64,000 nt of DNA from Rubrimonas sp036788415. GTDB taxonomy: Bacteria; Pseudomonadota; Alphaproteobacteria; Rhodobacterales; Rhodobacteraceae. Numbering within the stretch: the stretch's first letter is position 1; every line of letters starts with the position of its first letter. Both the position numbers and the translations under genes were made by a program. Shown here one piece after another: positions 50,447 through 59,238 of the stretch. Location of the stretch: assembly GCF_036788415.1 (NCBI RefSeq), contig NZ_DAIQNN010000011.1:1-64000 (forward strand), given 5' to 3'. The notes beneath the pieces were generated by a model. It was not told where the DNA came from. It made no database searches and was given only the letters and a program-made list of their open reading frames with translations.

Positions 50447-51991
50447 ATGATCGGACCCCGCGCGACATTCGGCGAACTCGCCGAGGCGCTCGAAGCGGCG
50501 GGCGTGGGCGTGTTTCTCTATGAGGGGGCGCGCCAGTCGCGCCGCTGGCTCGCAGGGGCCGCGCTGTTCGAAGGCGCGCATCGCGGCGCGGCAGGCGACC
50601 GGATCGGCGACCCGGGGCCCGGCGTCGACGCGCATCTGCTGCGGCTCGGCGACTGCCCCGAGGGCGGTCCGCGCTTTCTGGGCGTGGTGCGCGCGGCGGA
50701 CGGGGCCGCGCCGACCTGCCTGCTGTCGCATCGCGAGGGCCGCTCGGGGCTGCAGGCGCATCTGACGCATTTGGGCGAGACGCTGCCGCCCGAGTCGCTG
50801 GTGGTCTGCGCCGCCTTCGGCGTGGACGGGATGCGCGAATTCGTGCGCGCCTATGGCTACGACGCGGGCGACGCGCTGGCGCTGGCGCTTGGCCGCCGGC
50901 TCGCCGCGCTTCTGCCCGAGGACGCGGCATTCGCCCGCCTGGCGGGCGCCAAGTTCGGCGCGGTGATGGTCGGCCAGACCGCCGAGAGCTTCCGCGCGCT
51001 GGCGGAGACGATCGGCGCCGAACTGCGCGAGGCGAGCTTCGACGTGGGCTTCGGCCCGGTCTCGATGACGCTGTCGATCGGGGCGGCCTTCGCGCGGCCC
51101 GAGGCGCTGGCGACGCCCGAACCCTTCGACGCGGCGCTCGCCGCGCTCGACGAGGCGACGGGCGAGGGCGAGGCCGGGCTGTTCATCGCCGGTCCCGACG
51201 ACGAGCCGCCCCTGCTGTCGCCCTCCGCGATGCGGGCGGGGGCGCGGGCGGTGATGCGCGCGCTCGAGCAGGACCGCGTGGCCATCGCCTTCCAGCCTGT
51301 CGTGACCTCCGCCGATCCCGACCGCATCGCCTTCCGCGAGTGCCTCGCGCGGGTGCTCGACGACGACGGGCGCTGGATCGCCGCGGGGATGTTCCTGCCC
51401 AAGATCGAGAGGCTCGATCTGGTGCGCGCGCTCGACCGTCGGGTGCTGGCGCTGGCGCTGGCCTCGCTGGAGGCCCATCCGACCGAGCGGCTGTCGGTCA
51501 ACGTCTCTGTGCGCACGATGCGCGACCGGGGCTGGCTGCGCGACCTGCAGGAGGCCACGGCCCGCACGCCGGGCGTGGTGGAGCGGCTGATCGTGGAGCT
51601 GACCGAGAGCTCCGCCGTCACCGACCCCGAGCGCACCTTGGCGTTTCTCGACGAGATCCGCGCGCTTGGCGTCGCGATCGCGCTCGACGATTTCGGGGCG
51701 GGCTATTCGAGCTTCCGGCTGCTGCGCGACTTCCGGCCCGACTGGGTCAAGATCGACGGCGGCTTCGTGAAGGGCGTGGCCGAAGACCCCGACAACAAGC
51801 TGTTCGTGGACACTCTCGTTGGCATCGCGCGCAATTTCGACATGGCGACCGTCGCCGAATTCGTCGAAACCGAAGCCGAGGCGGAGACGCTGCGCGCGCT
51901 CGGCGTGGACTGTCTGCAGGGCTATCGCTACGGACGGCCCGTGATCGCGCCGGACTGGACGCAGGACGCGGCGCGGCGCGCCGGCGGCTGA
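50447..51991 (+). CDS. EAL-domain c-di-GMP phosphodiesterase with degenerate GGDEF
   Basis: Cytosolic protein of 514 residues. A short N-terminal part is followed by a degenerate GGDEF domain (about 110-235), where the signature is replaced by ARLAGAKFGAVMVG. The EAL domain (about 275-495) keeps the catalytic residues: the first Glu in AFRECLARVL (ECL instead of EAL), Asn in LSVNVSVRTM, Glu in VELTESSAV, ALDDFGAGYSS, Lys in VKIDGGFVKG and LQGYRYGRP. Active hydrolysis of c-di-GMP is likely. ATG 50447 follows gtggaggga; GTG 50435 is an alternative. Confidence 0.9.
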   Translation: MIGPRATFGELAEALEAAGVGVFLYEGARQSRRWLAGAALFEGAHRGAAGDRIGDPGPGVDAHLLRLGDCPEGGPRFLGVVRAADGAAPTCLLSHREGRSGLQAHLTHLGETLPPESLVVCAAFGVDGMREFVRAYGYDAGDALALALGRRLAALLPEDAAFARLAGAKFGAVMVGQTAESFRALAETIGAELREASFDVGFGPVSMTLSIGAAFARPEALATPEPFDAALAALDEATGEGEAGLFIAGPDDEPPLLSPSAMRAGARAVMRALEQDRVAIAFQPVVTSADPDRIAFRECLARVLDDDGRWIAAGMFLPKIERLDLVRALDRRVLALALASLEAHPTERLSVNVSVRTMRDRGWLRDLQEATARTPGVVERLIVELTESSAVTDPERTLAFLDEIRALGVAIALDDFGAGYSSFRLLRDFRPDWVKIDGGFVKGVAEDPDNKLFVDTLVGIARNFDMATVAEFVETEAEAETLRALGVDCLQGYRYGRPVIAPDWTQDAARRAGG

Positions 51992-52001
51992 ACGGCGAGC
52001 T

Positions 52002-52955
52002 TCAGCGGGCGCGCGCCGCCTGCGCGTCTCGCGCCTGCGCGACCCAGCGGCGCGCCCAGGCGAGCGCCTCGGGCCATTCGGGTTGCCAGCGCTTGTTCAA
52101 TTCGAGATTGGCGATCGCGGGTCCGGCATAGGGCAGACCCGCCAGCGCGTCCCATGGCAGCGCGCCCGCGCCCGGCGGCAGATGCAGGTCGCCGAAGCCG
52201 AACATCATCGCATCGCCATGCGACCAGGGCCGGAAGGCGGGGACGCGCCCGAAGCTGTCATGCAGGTGCAGATGGCGCGCATGGCGGGCGAGGTCGCGCA
52301 TCTCGGCGACCATGTCGAAGCCGCGCCGCGCGGCGTTGAGGGCCGCGTGGCTGAAATCCAGCGTCGCGGCGATCCAGGGGCTCGCCGCCGCGTCGAGCTG
52401 GGCGGCGAGTTCGCGCGGCGAGGCGGCCCATGCGGTCGCGTCCGGGTTCACGGTCTCGACCGCGACGACGACCTTCGCGGCCTGCGCGGTCGCGGCGAGC
52501 TCGGCGAGGCCCTCGCGCTCGCAGGCGAGCGCGTCGGCGACGCGCGCCGGCGTTGGGTCGAGGACATGGGCCGCGTGCTGCACCATCAGCGGCGCGCCGA
52601 TCTCGGCGGCCACCTCGATGGTGGCGCGCACGATGTCTCGATGCAGCTGCGCGTTCGGGCGGTCGCCGAGATTGCACGACAGCGCGCCGTGGACGGTCAG
52701 CGAAAACGGTCGGTCCGCGCAGACGCGGCGCATCTGCATCAGCGGGCCGCGCCGGATTCGCCCGCCCATGACCACGCCGAGCGCGGGCAGGAAGATCTCG
52801 ACGCTGTCGAGGTCGAGCTTCTCGAACATGTCGAGCGCCGGCCCGAGCTCCTGCAGCGCGTCCGCCGAATGGTCGAGGCTCAGACCCACCCCGGCCAGCG
52901 CCGACGCCTCAGGGCCGCCGCCCGCGGCGGGGCGTGGGGACGGGGCGACGCTCAC
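52002..52955 (-). CDS. Sugar phosphate isomerase/epimerase-like TIM-barrel protein
   Basis: Cytosolic protein of 317 residues of the xylose isomerase-like (AP2Ec) superfamily. SVEIFLPALGVVMGGR, LTVHGALSCNLGD, VVVAVETVNPD (metal-binding Glu), IAATLDFSHAAL (Asp/His) and HARHLHLHDSFGR (His, Asp) together form the usual metal site. The substrate cannot be told; an endonuclease IV function is unlikely from the context. It overlaps the oligoendopeptidase gene by 4 bases, an association of unknown meaning. Confidence 0.82.
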   Translation of the reverse strand: MSVAPSPRPAAGGGPEASALAGVGLSLDHSADALQELGPALDMFEKLDLDSVEIFLPALGVVMGGRIRRGPLMQMRRVCADRPFSLTVHGALSCNLGDRPNAQLHRDIVRATIEVAAEIGAPLMVQHAAHVLDPTPARVADALACEREGLAELAATAQAAKVVVAVETVNPDATAWAASPRELAAQLDAAASPWIAATLDFSHAALNAARRGFDMVAEMRDLARHARHLHLHDSFGRVPAFRPWSHGDAMMFGFGDLHLPPGAGALPWDALAGLPYAGPAIANLELNKRWQPEWPEALAWARRWVAQARDAQAARAR

Positions 52956-54775
52956 TGCTCCATCGCTTCCAGCTGGTCGATCATGCCCGAGATCAACGAC
53001 AGGCCGCAGCGCCAGAAATCGGGATCGGCGGCGTTCAGCCCGAAAGGCGCGAGCAGCTCCGCGTGATGCCGGGCGCCGCCGGCGCGCAGCATCTCGAAAT
53101 ATCTCTCCTGAAAACCTGCGGGCTGCGCCTCGTAGGCGGCGTAGAGCGCGTTCACCAGCCCGTCGCCGAAGGCGTAGGCGTAGACGTAGAACGGCGTGTG
53201 GATGAAGTGCGGAATGTAGGTCCAGAAGGTCTCGTAGCCCTCGGCGAATTCAAAGGCCGGCCCGAGGCTCTCGCGCTGGACGCCGAGCCAGATCTCGCCG
53301 AGCGCGTCGGGCGTCAGCTCGCCCTCGCGGCGGGCGGCGTGCACCCGGCCCTCGAAGGCGTAGAACGCCATCTGGCGCACCACGGTGTTGAGCATGTCCT
53401 CGACCTTGCCGGCGAGGAGCGCCTTGCGCTTCGCGGGGTCGGTCGCGGCCGACAGCAGGCGCTGGAAAGTCAGCATCTCGCCGAACACGGAAGCCGTCTC
53501 GGCCAGCGTCAGCGGCGTGCGCGAGAGCAGCTCTCCCTGGCCCGCGGCGAGGCGCTGGTGCACGCCATGGCCGAGTTCGTGCGCCAGCGTCATCACGTCG
53601 CGCGTCTTGCCCAGATAGTTCAGCAGCACGAAGGGATGCGCGTCCGACACGGTCGGGTGCGCGAAGGCGCCCGGGCTCTTGCCCTTGGTCGCCGGCGCGT
53701 CGATCCAGCCTTCCTCGAAGAAGGGGCGGGCGAGATCGGCCATCCGCGGATCGAAATCGCCGTAGGCCCCGAGCACGATCTCGCGCGCCTCCGCCCAGGG
53801 GACGACCCGGTCGTCGGCTTCGGGCAAGGGCGCGTTGCGGTCCCAGTGTTGCAGCTTCTCCAGCCCGAGCCAGCGCGCCTTAAGCGCGTAATAACGGTGC
53901 GAAAGCTGCGGCAGCGCCGCCGTCACCGCCGCCGCCAGAGCGTCGACCACTTCCGGCTCGACATGGTTGGAGAGGTGCCGGAACGCCTGCGGCGTCGGAT
54001 ATTTGCGCCAGCGGTCGTCGATCTCCTTCTCCTTGACCAGCGTGTTCATGATCAGGGCGAAGAGGCGCAGATTGGCCTTGAAGACCTTCGCCAGCGCATG
54101 GGCGGCGGTCTCGCGGCGCGCGCGGTCGGCGTCGGACAGGCGGTTGAGCGTCGCCTCAAGGCCGAGCGTCTCGCCGCCCACCTCGAAGCTCAGCGAGGCG
54201 GTGGTCTCGTCGTAGAGGCGCATCCAGGCGGAGGGGCCGACGACCGAGCGGTCGTGCTCCAGCCGCTCGATCTCGTCGGAGAGCTGGTGCGGGCGGAAGG
54301 CGCGGACGCGATCGAGCCAGGGTCGGTAGCGCCCGAGCGCCGGGCTCTCCGCCAGCTTGTCGGCGAGCGCGCCGTCGTCGATGCGGTTGAGTTCGAGCGA
54401 GAAGAACACCAGAGGCGAAGTGAGGTCGGCGATCTCCGCCTGAAGGTCGCCCATCATCTTGGCGCGCGCGACGTCGGTCGTGTCCTGCTGGTAGCGCAGG
54501 CCGGCGTAGGACATGACCCGCCCGAGCTTCATCTCGATGCGCTCATAGGCCGCGACCGCCTCGGCCAGCGCGTCGCCGCTCAGCGCGGCGAGCTTTCCTT
54601 CGAGGCGCGCGGCGAAGTCGGCGGCCTGCGCGCGGGCCCAGTCGAGATCGGCGCGCAGGGCCGGATCGTCGGGCGCGCGATAGAGGTCGTCGAGCCGCCA
54701 CACCGGCAGATCGCCGAGCGCGCCGCCGCCGCCGGGCGTCTCGGGCTGGTCGCGACAGATGGGGTGGGCGCGCAT
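52952..54775 (-). CDS. pepF: Oligoendopeptidase F (M3 family)
   Basis: Cytosolic zinc peptidase of 607 residues that cleaves short peptides. The zinc motif HELGH in MTLAHELGHGVHQRLA is at about 400, with the third ligand Glu in LAETASVFGEMLTFQR about 30 residues on. The N-terminal region WRLDDLYRAPDDPALR and VMSYAGLRYQQDT is typical of PepF, and YVYAYAFGDGLVNALYAAY is the conserved C-terminal motif. Size normal. Its stop overlaps the start of the TIM-barrel gene. Confidence 0.95.
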   Translation of the reverse strand: MRAHPICRDQPETPGGGGALGDLPVWRLDDLYRAPDDPALRADLDWARAQAADFAARLEGKLAALSGDALAEAVAAYERIEMKLGRVMSYAGLRYQQDTTDVARAKMMGDLQAEIADLTSPLVFFSLELNRIDDGALADKLAESPALGRYRPWLDRVRAFRPHQLSDEIERLEHDRSVVGPSAWMRLYDETTASLSFEVGGETLGLEATLNRLSDADRARRETAAHALAKVFKANLRLFALIMNTLVKEKEIDDRWRKYPTPQAFRHLSNHVEPEVVDALAAAVTAALPQLSHRYYALKARWLGLEKLQHWDRNAPLPEADDRVVPWAEAREIVLGAYGDFDPRMADLARPFFEEGWIDAPATKGKSPGAFAHPTVSDAHPFVLLNYLGKTRDVMTLAHELGHGVHQRLAAGQGELLSRTPLTLAETASVFGEMLTFQRLLSAATDPAKRKALLAGKVEDMLNTVVRQMAFYAFEGRVHAARREGELTPDALGEIWLGVQRESLGPAFEFAEGYETFWTYIPHFIHTPFYVYAYAFGDGLVNALYAAYEAQPAGFQERYFEMLRAGGARHHAELLAPFGLNAADPDFWRCGLSLISGMIDQLEAMEQ

Positions 54776-54859
54776 CGGAACCTCGCAGCGGGAAACCTGC
54801 GTCGGAGCCTAGCCTGTTCGCCGCGGCGCCGCCAGCGGGGCGCCGTCGCGGCGGCGCTC

Positions 54860-54896
54860 GAAAGCGAACCGCCCCGCGCGTGGGCGCGGGGCGGTT
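54860..54896 (-). terminator. Hairpin terminator after the OmpA-like lipoprotein gene
   Basis: AACCGCCCCGCGC (54867-54879), loop GTGG, GCGCGGGGCGGTT (54884-54896): a perfect 13-base stem 26 bases past the lipoprotein stop. Read on the minus strand it is followed by cgctttcg, only a weak T-run, so termination is probable but not textbook. Confidence 0.75.
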
Positions 54897-54922
54897 GCGG
54901 GCCGAAAGGGCCGATCGGGCGA

Positions 54923-55747
54923 TCAGTCGGAGACGGTGATCTCGACGCGGCGGTTGCGCGCCTCGCGGACGTTCGGGCCGGTGTCCACCGCGGGCTCGGT
55001 CCAGGAGCGGCCGGCCGTGGTGATGTCGCCGGCGGGCACGCCCAGATCTACCATGCGGTCGCGGACGGCGAAGGCGCGACGCTCGGAGAGGCGCTGGTTG
55101 AAGTCGAGCGAGCCGACCGTGTCGGTGTGGCCGACCAGCGAGACCGCCTTGGACGCGCCGCCGATGGCGCTCACGACGTCCTGGATCACGCTGTTCGCGG
55201 CGGCGGTCAGCGCGGAGCTGCCGAAGCCGAAGAAGACCGTCATGTCGCCGACCTGCACGCCGGTGCAGGCGGTCGCAGCGGCGTCGTACTGGGCGCGCGC
55301 GGCTTCGGGGTCCTGACCGGGAGCCTGGTAGAGCGACTCGACGTAGAAGTCGTAGAGCGCCATCATCTTGGCGCATTCGGCCGGACGGTCGCCCGCATAC
55401 CGGTCGACATTGGCCAGCGTCGTGGCGCGGAGCGCGGCGGCGTCGCCGTTCACGCCGAAATCGGCCGGATCGTACAGCGGCAGCGGCGAGCCGGCGGACG
55501 CGGCGCGCGAACGGCCCATATAGACCGTCGTGTCGAGCCAGTTGACCTCGGTGTTCGCATTGTAGGCGGCGATCTGCTGATACTCGCGGGCCAGCGCGTC
55601 GTTGAACGACGAGCCGCCGATCGTCTCGCCGAGGAAGCTCTCGGCGGAAGTGAAGGTCTCCACGAGCGAGCCGCCCGGCAGGTTCGTCGTGCAGCCAGCG
55701 GCGGCGAGCGCCGCGCAGGCGACCATCGTGCGGGAAATGGTTTTCAT
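54923..55747 (-). CDS. OmpA-family lipoprotein (Pal-like)
   Basis: Outer-membrane-type lipoprotein of 274 residues. The signal ends in lipobox LAAAGC (Cys at about 19). A middle region of about 140 residues (FNDALAREYQQIAAYNAN, KMMALYDFYVESLYQAPG) is seen in alphaproteobacterial OmpA-like proteins of unknown role. The C-terminal OmpA domain has MTVFFGFGSSALTAAANS, VSLVGHTDTVGSLDFNQRLS and NVREARNRRVEITVSD, with the peptidoglycan-binding Asp and Arg. ATG 55747 follows gagaggga. A hairpin terminator follows it. Confidence 0.92.
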   Translation of the reverse strand: MKTISRTMVACAALAAAGCTTNLPGGSLVETFTSAESFLGETIGGSSFNDALAREYQQIAAYNANTEVNWLDTTVYMGRSRAASAGSPLPLYDPADFGVNGDAAALRATTLANVDRYAGDRPAECAKMMALYDFYVESLYQAPGQDPEAARAQYDAAATACTGVQVGDMTVFFGFGSSALTAAANSVIQDVVSAIGGASKAVSLVGHTDTVGSLDFNQRLSERRAFAVRDRMVDLGVPAGDITTAGRSWTEPAVDTGPNVREARNRRVEITVSD

Positions 55748-55794
55748 CCCTCTCTCCGTTCCAGTTGCGGGGCATGCGTGCATCCGCCGCCCCT

Positions 55795-55806
55795 TATTAG
55801 ATAACG
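55795..55806 (-). promoter_or_regulatory. AT-rich candidate -10 region for the OmpA-like lipoprotein
   Basis: The sequence cttattagataa is strikingly AT-rich for this window and lies about 50 bases upstream of the lipoprotein ATG. On the minus strand it reads ttatctaataag. A matching -35 is not obvious. The 288-base divergent gap 55748-56035 otherwise shows no gene. Confidence 0.35.
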
Positions 55807-56035
55807 CCCTCGTCGGCCCATCGGGCTCCACTCCGGTGCTTTGGCACGAAACAAGTCGGCTCACAATCGCGGATCGCCCTCCGCCCGCCGGCATGCGATC
55901 AGTTTGAGGGCGCCGTCGCAGAATGACAACAGTGGCGCGCAACTCTGCGCATCGTCGGAATTTTAAGGATTGTCCGGGCAGCATCCCCGAACGCGCCCGG
56001 GACCGTCCCGGGACCGCCCCGCCCGCTGGACCGCG

Positions 56036-57418
56036 ATGATCCTGATCGTCGAAGGCGACCCGGCGCAAGCCGGCCTGATCTCCGCCGCGCTCGGCCGCGC
56101 GGGGCTCGCCCATGCGCTCGCGCCCGACGCCGCGGCGCTGACGGCGCGTCTCGCCGAGGGCGACGCGACGCTCGCGCTGCTCGATCTCGACCCGCCCCAT
56201 CTGGAGGCGCTGGAGACGCTCCGCCTGTTGCGCGCGCGCCATGCGCACTTGCCGATCCTCGCGCTATCGGCGGTGGGCTCGGTCGCGCGCGCGGTCGCGG
56301 CGATCCGCGCCGGGGCCGACGACCTTATTCTGAAACCTGTTTCAGAACAGAGGCTTGAGACGGCAGTCCGCAGCGCGATCGCCGCTGCGCGCAAGGCGGC
56401 CCTCGCGGCGCCGGCCGATGCGGCGGCGGCCCCCGAAGCCCGGCCGGATGCGCGGACTGGTTTCGGCGGCGTCGTCGCGCGCAGCGCCGCGATCCGCGAC
56501 GCTATCGCGATCGCCGAGCGCGCCGCGGGGTCCGAGGCCCCGTTGCTGCTCGAAGGCGAGTCGGGCGTCGGCAAGGAGGTTTTCGCGCGCGCCGTCCACC
56601 GCGGGTCGCGCCGCGCCGCAGGGCCCTTCGTCGCCGTCAACTGCGGTGCGCTGCCCGAGGCTCTGGTGGAGTCGATCCTGTTCGGCCACGCCCGCGGCGC
56701 CTTCACCGGCGCGACCGACAGCCGCCCCGGCAAGTTCGGCGAGGCGGATGGCGGCGTGCTGTTTCTCGACGAGGTTGCCGAATTGCCGCAGCAGGCGCAG
56801 GTCAAGTTGCTGCGCGCGCTGCAGGAGCGGGTGATCGACCCGGTCGGCGCGACGGGGCCGCGCCCGGTCGACATCCGCATCATGTCGGCGACGAATCGCG
56901 CCCTTGCGCAGGAAGTCGCCGCCGGTCGGTTCCGCGAGGATTTGTATTACCGCCTCAGCGTGTTGCCGATTCGCATCCCGCCGCTGCGCGAGCGGCGCGA
57001 GGACATCGCGCCGCTCGCCGAACATGCGGCGCGTCGGCTCGCCGCCGCCGAGGGGCGGGCGCCGGCGGTCTTCTCGCCTGAGGCGCTCGAGATGCTCGTC
57101 CTCGCCGACTGGCCCGGCAATGTGCGCCAGCTCGAGAACGCGGTGCATCGCGCAATGGTGCTGGCCGACGGCGCGCCGCTCGCGCCGCGGCATTTCGCGC
57201 TCGACGCGCCGGCGCCGACGCTCCAGCCCCCGGCGCCGAGCTCCGCCGGGCACATTCGCCCCTTGGCCGAGATCGAGGCCGAGCACATCCATCGCGCATT
57301 GATCCGTTACGAGTGGCGCATCGCCGAGACGGCGCGCCGGCTGGGAATCGGCCGCTCGACGCTCTACCGCAAGATCGAGGAGCTGGGCCTCGCTGCGCGT
57401 CTGGCGAGCGAGGGGTGA
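56036..57418 (+). CDS. Sigma-54-dependent response regulator (NtrC family)
   Basis: Transcription activator of 460 residues. An N-terminal receiver (about 1-120) has the phosphoacceptor in LALLDLDPPHLE and the Lys in DLILKPVS. The AAA+ domain has Walker A EGESGVGKEV near 174, the sigma-54 contact loop GAFTGAT near 221, Walker B GGVLFLDEVAELP and the sensor MSATNR. The C-terminal Fis-type helix-turn-helix is EWRIAETARRLGIGRSTLYRK. ATG 56036 matches the receiver start. It has no kinase next to it, so its signal partner is elsewhere. Confidence 0.93.
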   Translation: MILIVEGDPAQAGLISAALGRAGLAHALAPDAAALTARLAEGDATLALLDLDPPHLEALETLRLLRARHAHLPILALSAVGSVARAVAAIRAGADDLILKPVSEQRLETAVRSAIAAARKAALAAPADAAAAPEARPDARTGFGGVVARSAAIRDAIAIAERAAGSEAPLLLEGESGVGKEVFARAVHRGSRRAAGPFVAVNCGALPEALVESILFGHARGAFTGATDSRPGKFGEADGGVLFLDEVAELPQQAQVKLLRALQERVIDPVGATGPRPVDIRIMSATNRALAQEVAAGRFREDLYYRLSVLPIRIPPLRERREDIAPLAEHAARRLAAAEGRAPAVFSPEALEMLVLADWPGNVRQLENAVHRAMVLADGAPLAPRHFALDAPAPTLQPPAPSSAGHIRPLAEIEAEHIHRALIRYEWRIAETARRLGIGRSTLYRKIEELGLAARLASEG

Positions 57419-57481
57419 CGCAAAGGCGCATTCGCGATATCGGTTTCGGCGTCTCTCGCCGTCCCTCGCCGGAGCCGCCTC

Positions 57482-58969
57482 GTGACCGCGCCGCGCATCG
57501 CCTTCGACAACAGCTACGCCCGCCTGCCGGATCGGTTCTTCGCGCGCGTCGCCCCGGAGGCGCCGCCCGCGCCGAGGCTGCTGCGCTTCAACCGTCCGCT
57601 CGCCGAGGAGCTCGGGCTGGATGCGGACGCGCTCGACGGCGTCGAAGGCGCGGCGATCTTCAGCGGCGGGCGTCCGCCCGAGGGCGCCGAGCCTCTGGCG
57701 ATGGCCTATGCCGGCCACCAGTTCGGCGGCTGGGTTCCGCAGCTCGGCGACGGGCGGGCGCTGCTGCTCGGCGAGGTGATCGACCGCAACGGCGAGCGGC
57801 GCGACATCCAGCTGAAGGGTTCGGGCCGCACGCCCTTCTCGCGGCGCGGCGACGGCAAGGCGGCGCTGGGGCCGGCGCTGCGCGAATATAGCGTCGCCGA
57901 AGCGATGCACGCGCTGGGGGTTCCGACGACGCGGGCGCTCGCAGTGGCGCTGACCGGCGGGCAGGTCTTCCGCGAGAGCGTTCTGCCCGGCGCGGTGGTG
58001 ACGAGGGTCGCGCGGGGGCATGTGCGGGTCGGCACATTCCAGTATTTCTACGCGCGCGGCGACGTGGCGGCGCTGAAGGCGCTGGCCGACTATGTGATCG
58101 CGCGCAACCACCCCGAGGCGGCGGAGGCGGAGGACCGCGCGCTCGCGCTGCTTCAGGCGGTGGCGGCGCGCACAGCGGCTCTGGTGGCGCAGTGGATGGC
58201 GGTGGGGTTCATCCACGGCGTGATGAACACGGACAACCTCGCCGTCTCCGGCGAGACCATCGACTACGGGCCTTGCGCCTTCATGGACGCCTATCATCCC
58301 GACACGGTGTTCAGTTCGATCGACCATACGGGGCGCTACGCCTACGCCAACCAGCCGCGCATCGCGCAGTGGAACCTCGCCCAGCTCGGCCAGGCCCTGC
58401 TGCCGCTGATCGCGGGCGGCGACGAGGACGCGGCCCTGCCCCGCGCGCAGGCCGCCATCGACGCGATTCCGGAGCTTTACGCCGTCGAATGGCTGGGGCG
58501 GTTCCGCGCGAAGCTGGGGCTCGCGCGGGCCGAGGAGGGCGACGCGGCGCTTATCGCCGATCTGCTGGGTCGGATGACCGAGGGCCGGGCGGATTTCACC
58601 CTGACGTTCCGGGCGCTGAGCGCGCTCGGCGACACTCCGGGGCCGCAGGATGCGGCGGCGCGCGCGCTGTTCGACGACCCGGCCGCGCTCGACGACTGGC
58701 TCGGCGCGTGGCGCGCGCGGCTGACGCGGGGGGAGCGCCCGCTGGCTGCGCGGCAGGCGGCGATGCGGGCGGCCAACCCCGCGCTCATCCCGCGCAACCA
58801 CCGCGTCGAGGACGCGCTGGCGGCGGCGCATGAGGGCGATCTGGGGCCGCTCGACGCGCTCTGCGCGGCGCTGGCGCGGCCCTACGACGAGCTTGCGGCG
58901 GAGCATGCGCATCTCGCCGCGCCGCCGCGCCCCGGGGAGGAAGTGACGGCGACGTTCTGCGGGACGTGA
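57482..58969 (+). CDS. selO: SelO/YdiU pseudokinase protein adenylyltransferase
   Basis: Protein of 495 residues of the SelO family, which adds AMP to Ser, Thr and Tyr of targets, often in redox control. FDNSYARLPDRFFARV, YAGHQFGGWVPQLGDGRA, QLKGSGRTPFSRRGDGKA and YSVAEAMHALGVPTTRA are near-invariant family segments. The active site is GVMNTDNLAVSG then IDYGPCAFMD. It ends TFCGT, with the terminal-region Cys that is selenocysteine in some homologues. The start is GTG. A repeat copy follows in the gap to hslU. Confidence 0.95.
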   Translation: MTAPRIAFDNSYARLPDRFFARVAPEAPPAPRLLRFNRPLAEELGLDADALDGVEGAAIFSGGRPPEGAEPLAMAYAGHQFGGWVPQLGDGRALLLGEVIDRNGERRDIQLKGSGRTPFSRRGDGKAALGPALREYSVAEAMHALGVPTTRALAVALTGGQVFRESVLPGAVVTRVARGHVRVGTFQYFYARGDVAALKALADYVIARNHPEAAEAEDRALALLQAVAARTAALVAQWMAVGFIHGVMNTDNLAVSGETIDYGPCAFMDAYHPDTVFSSIDHTGRYAYANQPRIAQWNLAQLGQALLPLIAGGDEDAALPRAQAAIDAIPELYAVEWLGRFRAKLGLARAEEGDAALIADLLGRMTEGRADFTLTFRALSALGDTPGPQDAAARALFDDPAALDDWLGAWRARLTRGERPLAARQAAMRAANPALIPRNHRVEDALAAAHEGDLGPLDALCAALARPYDELAAEHAHLAAPPRPGEEVTATFCGT

Positions 58970-59025
58970 GGGGGCGTGAACGCGCTCCGCGTCGCTGTCG
59001 GCTGTGCGCGAAAGCGGACGGTCGT

Positions 59026-59207
59026 CGCTCGCCTCTTGGTCCATGCGACCAGCGCGGACCGCGCCCTCCCTTCCCCCAGTTAGGGCGCATTGCAACGCCG
59101 CAAGTAGCTGAACGCTGAAAGTATTTGGCGCCATAAACCGCTTAGCGCAGTCGTTCCGAAGCGCCCACCCGAGGGAGGGCGCGGTCCTCAGCGCTCATGC
59201 CGACCGG
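59026..59207 (+). repeat. Dispersed 182-bp intergenic repeat, copy 2
   Basis: Second copy of the repeat at 43977-44158, same orientation, about 86 percent identical by hand, no gaps. Its terminal inverted repeats are exact (GGACCGCGCCCTCCC at 59056-59070, complement at 59173-59187), again bounding 132 bases. The left module pairs locally over 7 bases (59061-59067 with 59082-59088). The right palindrome GCGCCCACCCGAGGGAGGGC (starting 59161) is unchanged between copies. It sits between the convergent selO and hslU genes, where a bidirectional terminator would be useful. Confidence 0.85.
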
Positions 59208-59238
59208 CGAAAACCCGCGCGCCCCGCCCCGTCCTCGC

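Noticed and set aside
55842..55860. tggcacgaaacaagtc resembling a sigma-54 promoter
   Set aside because: The -12 element (TTGC) is missing at the required spacing.
56342..59134. Minus-strand open frame of 930 codons opposite selO and the response regulator
   Set aside because: Shadow frame; its N-terminus resembles the other repeat-derived frame only because both translate the same dispersed repeat.
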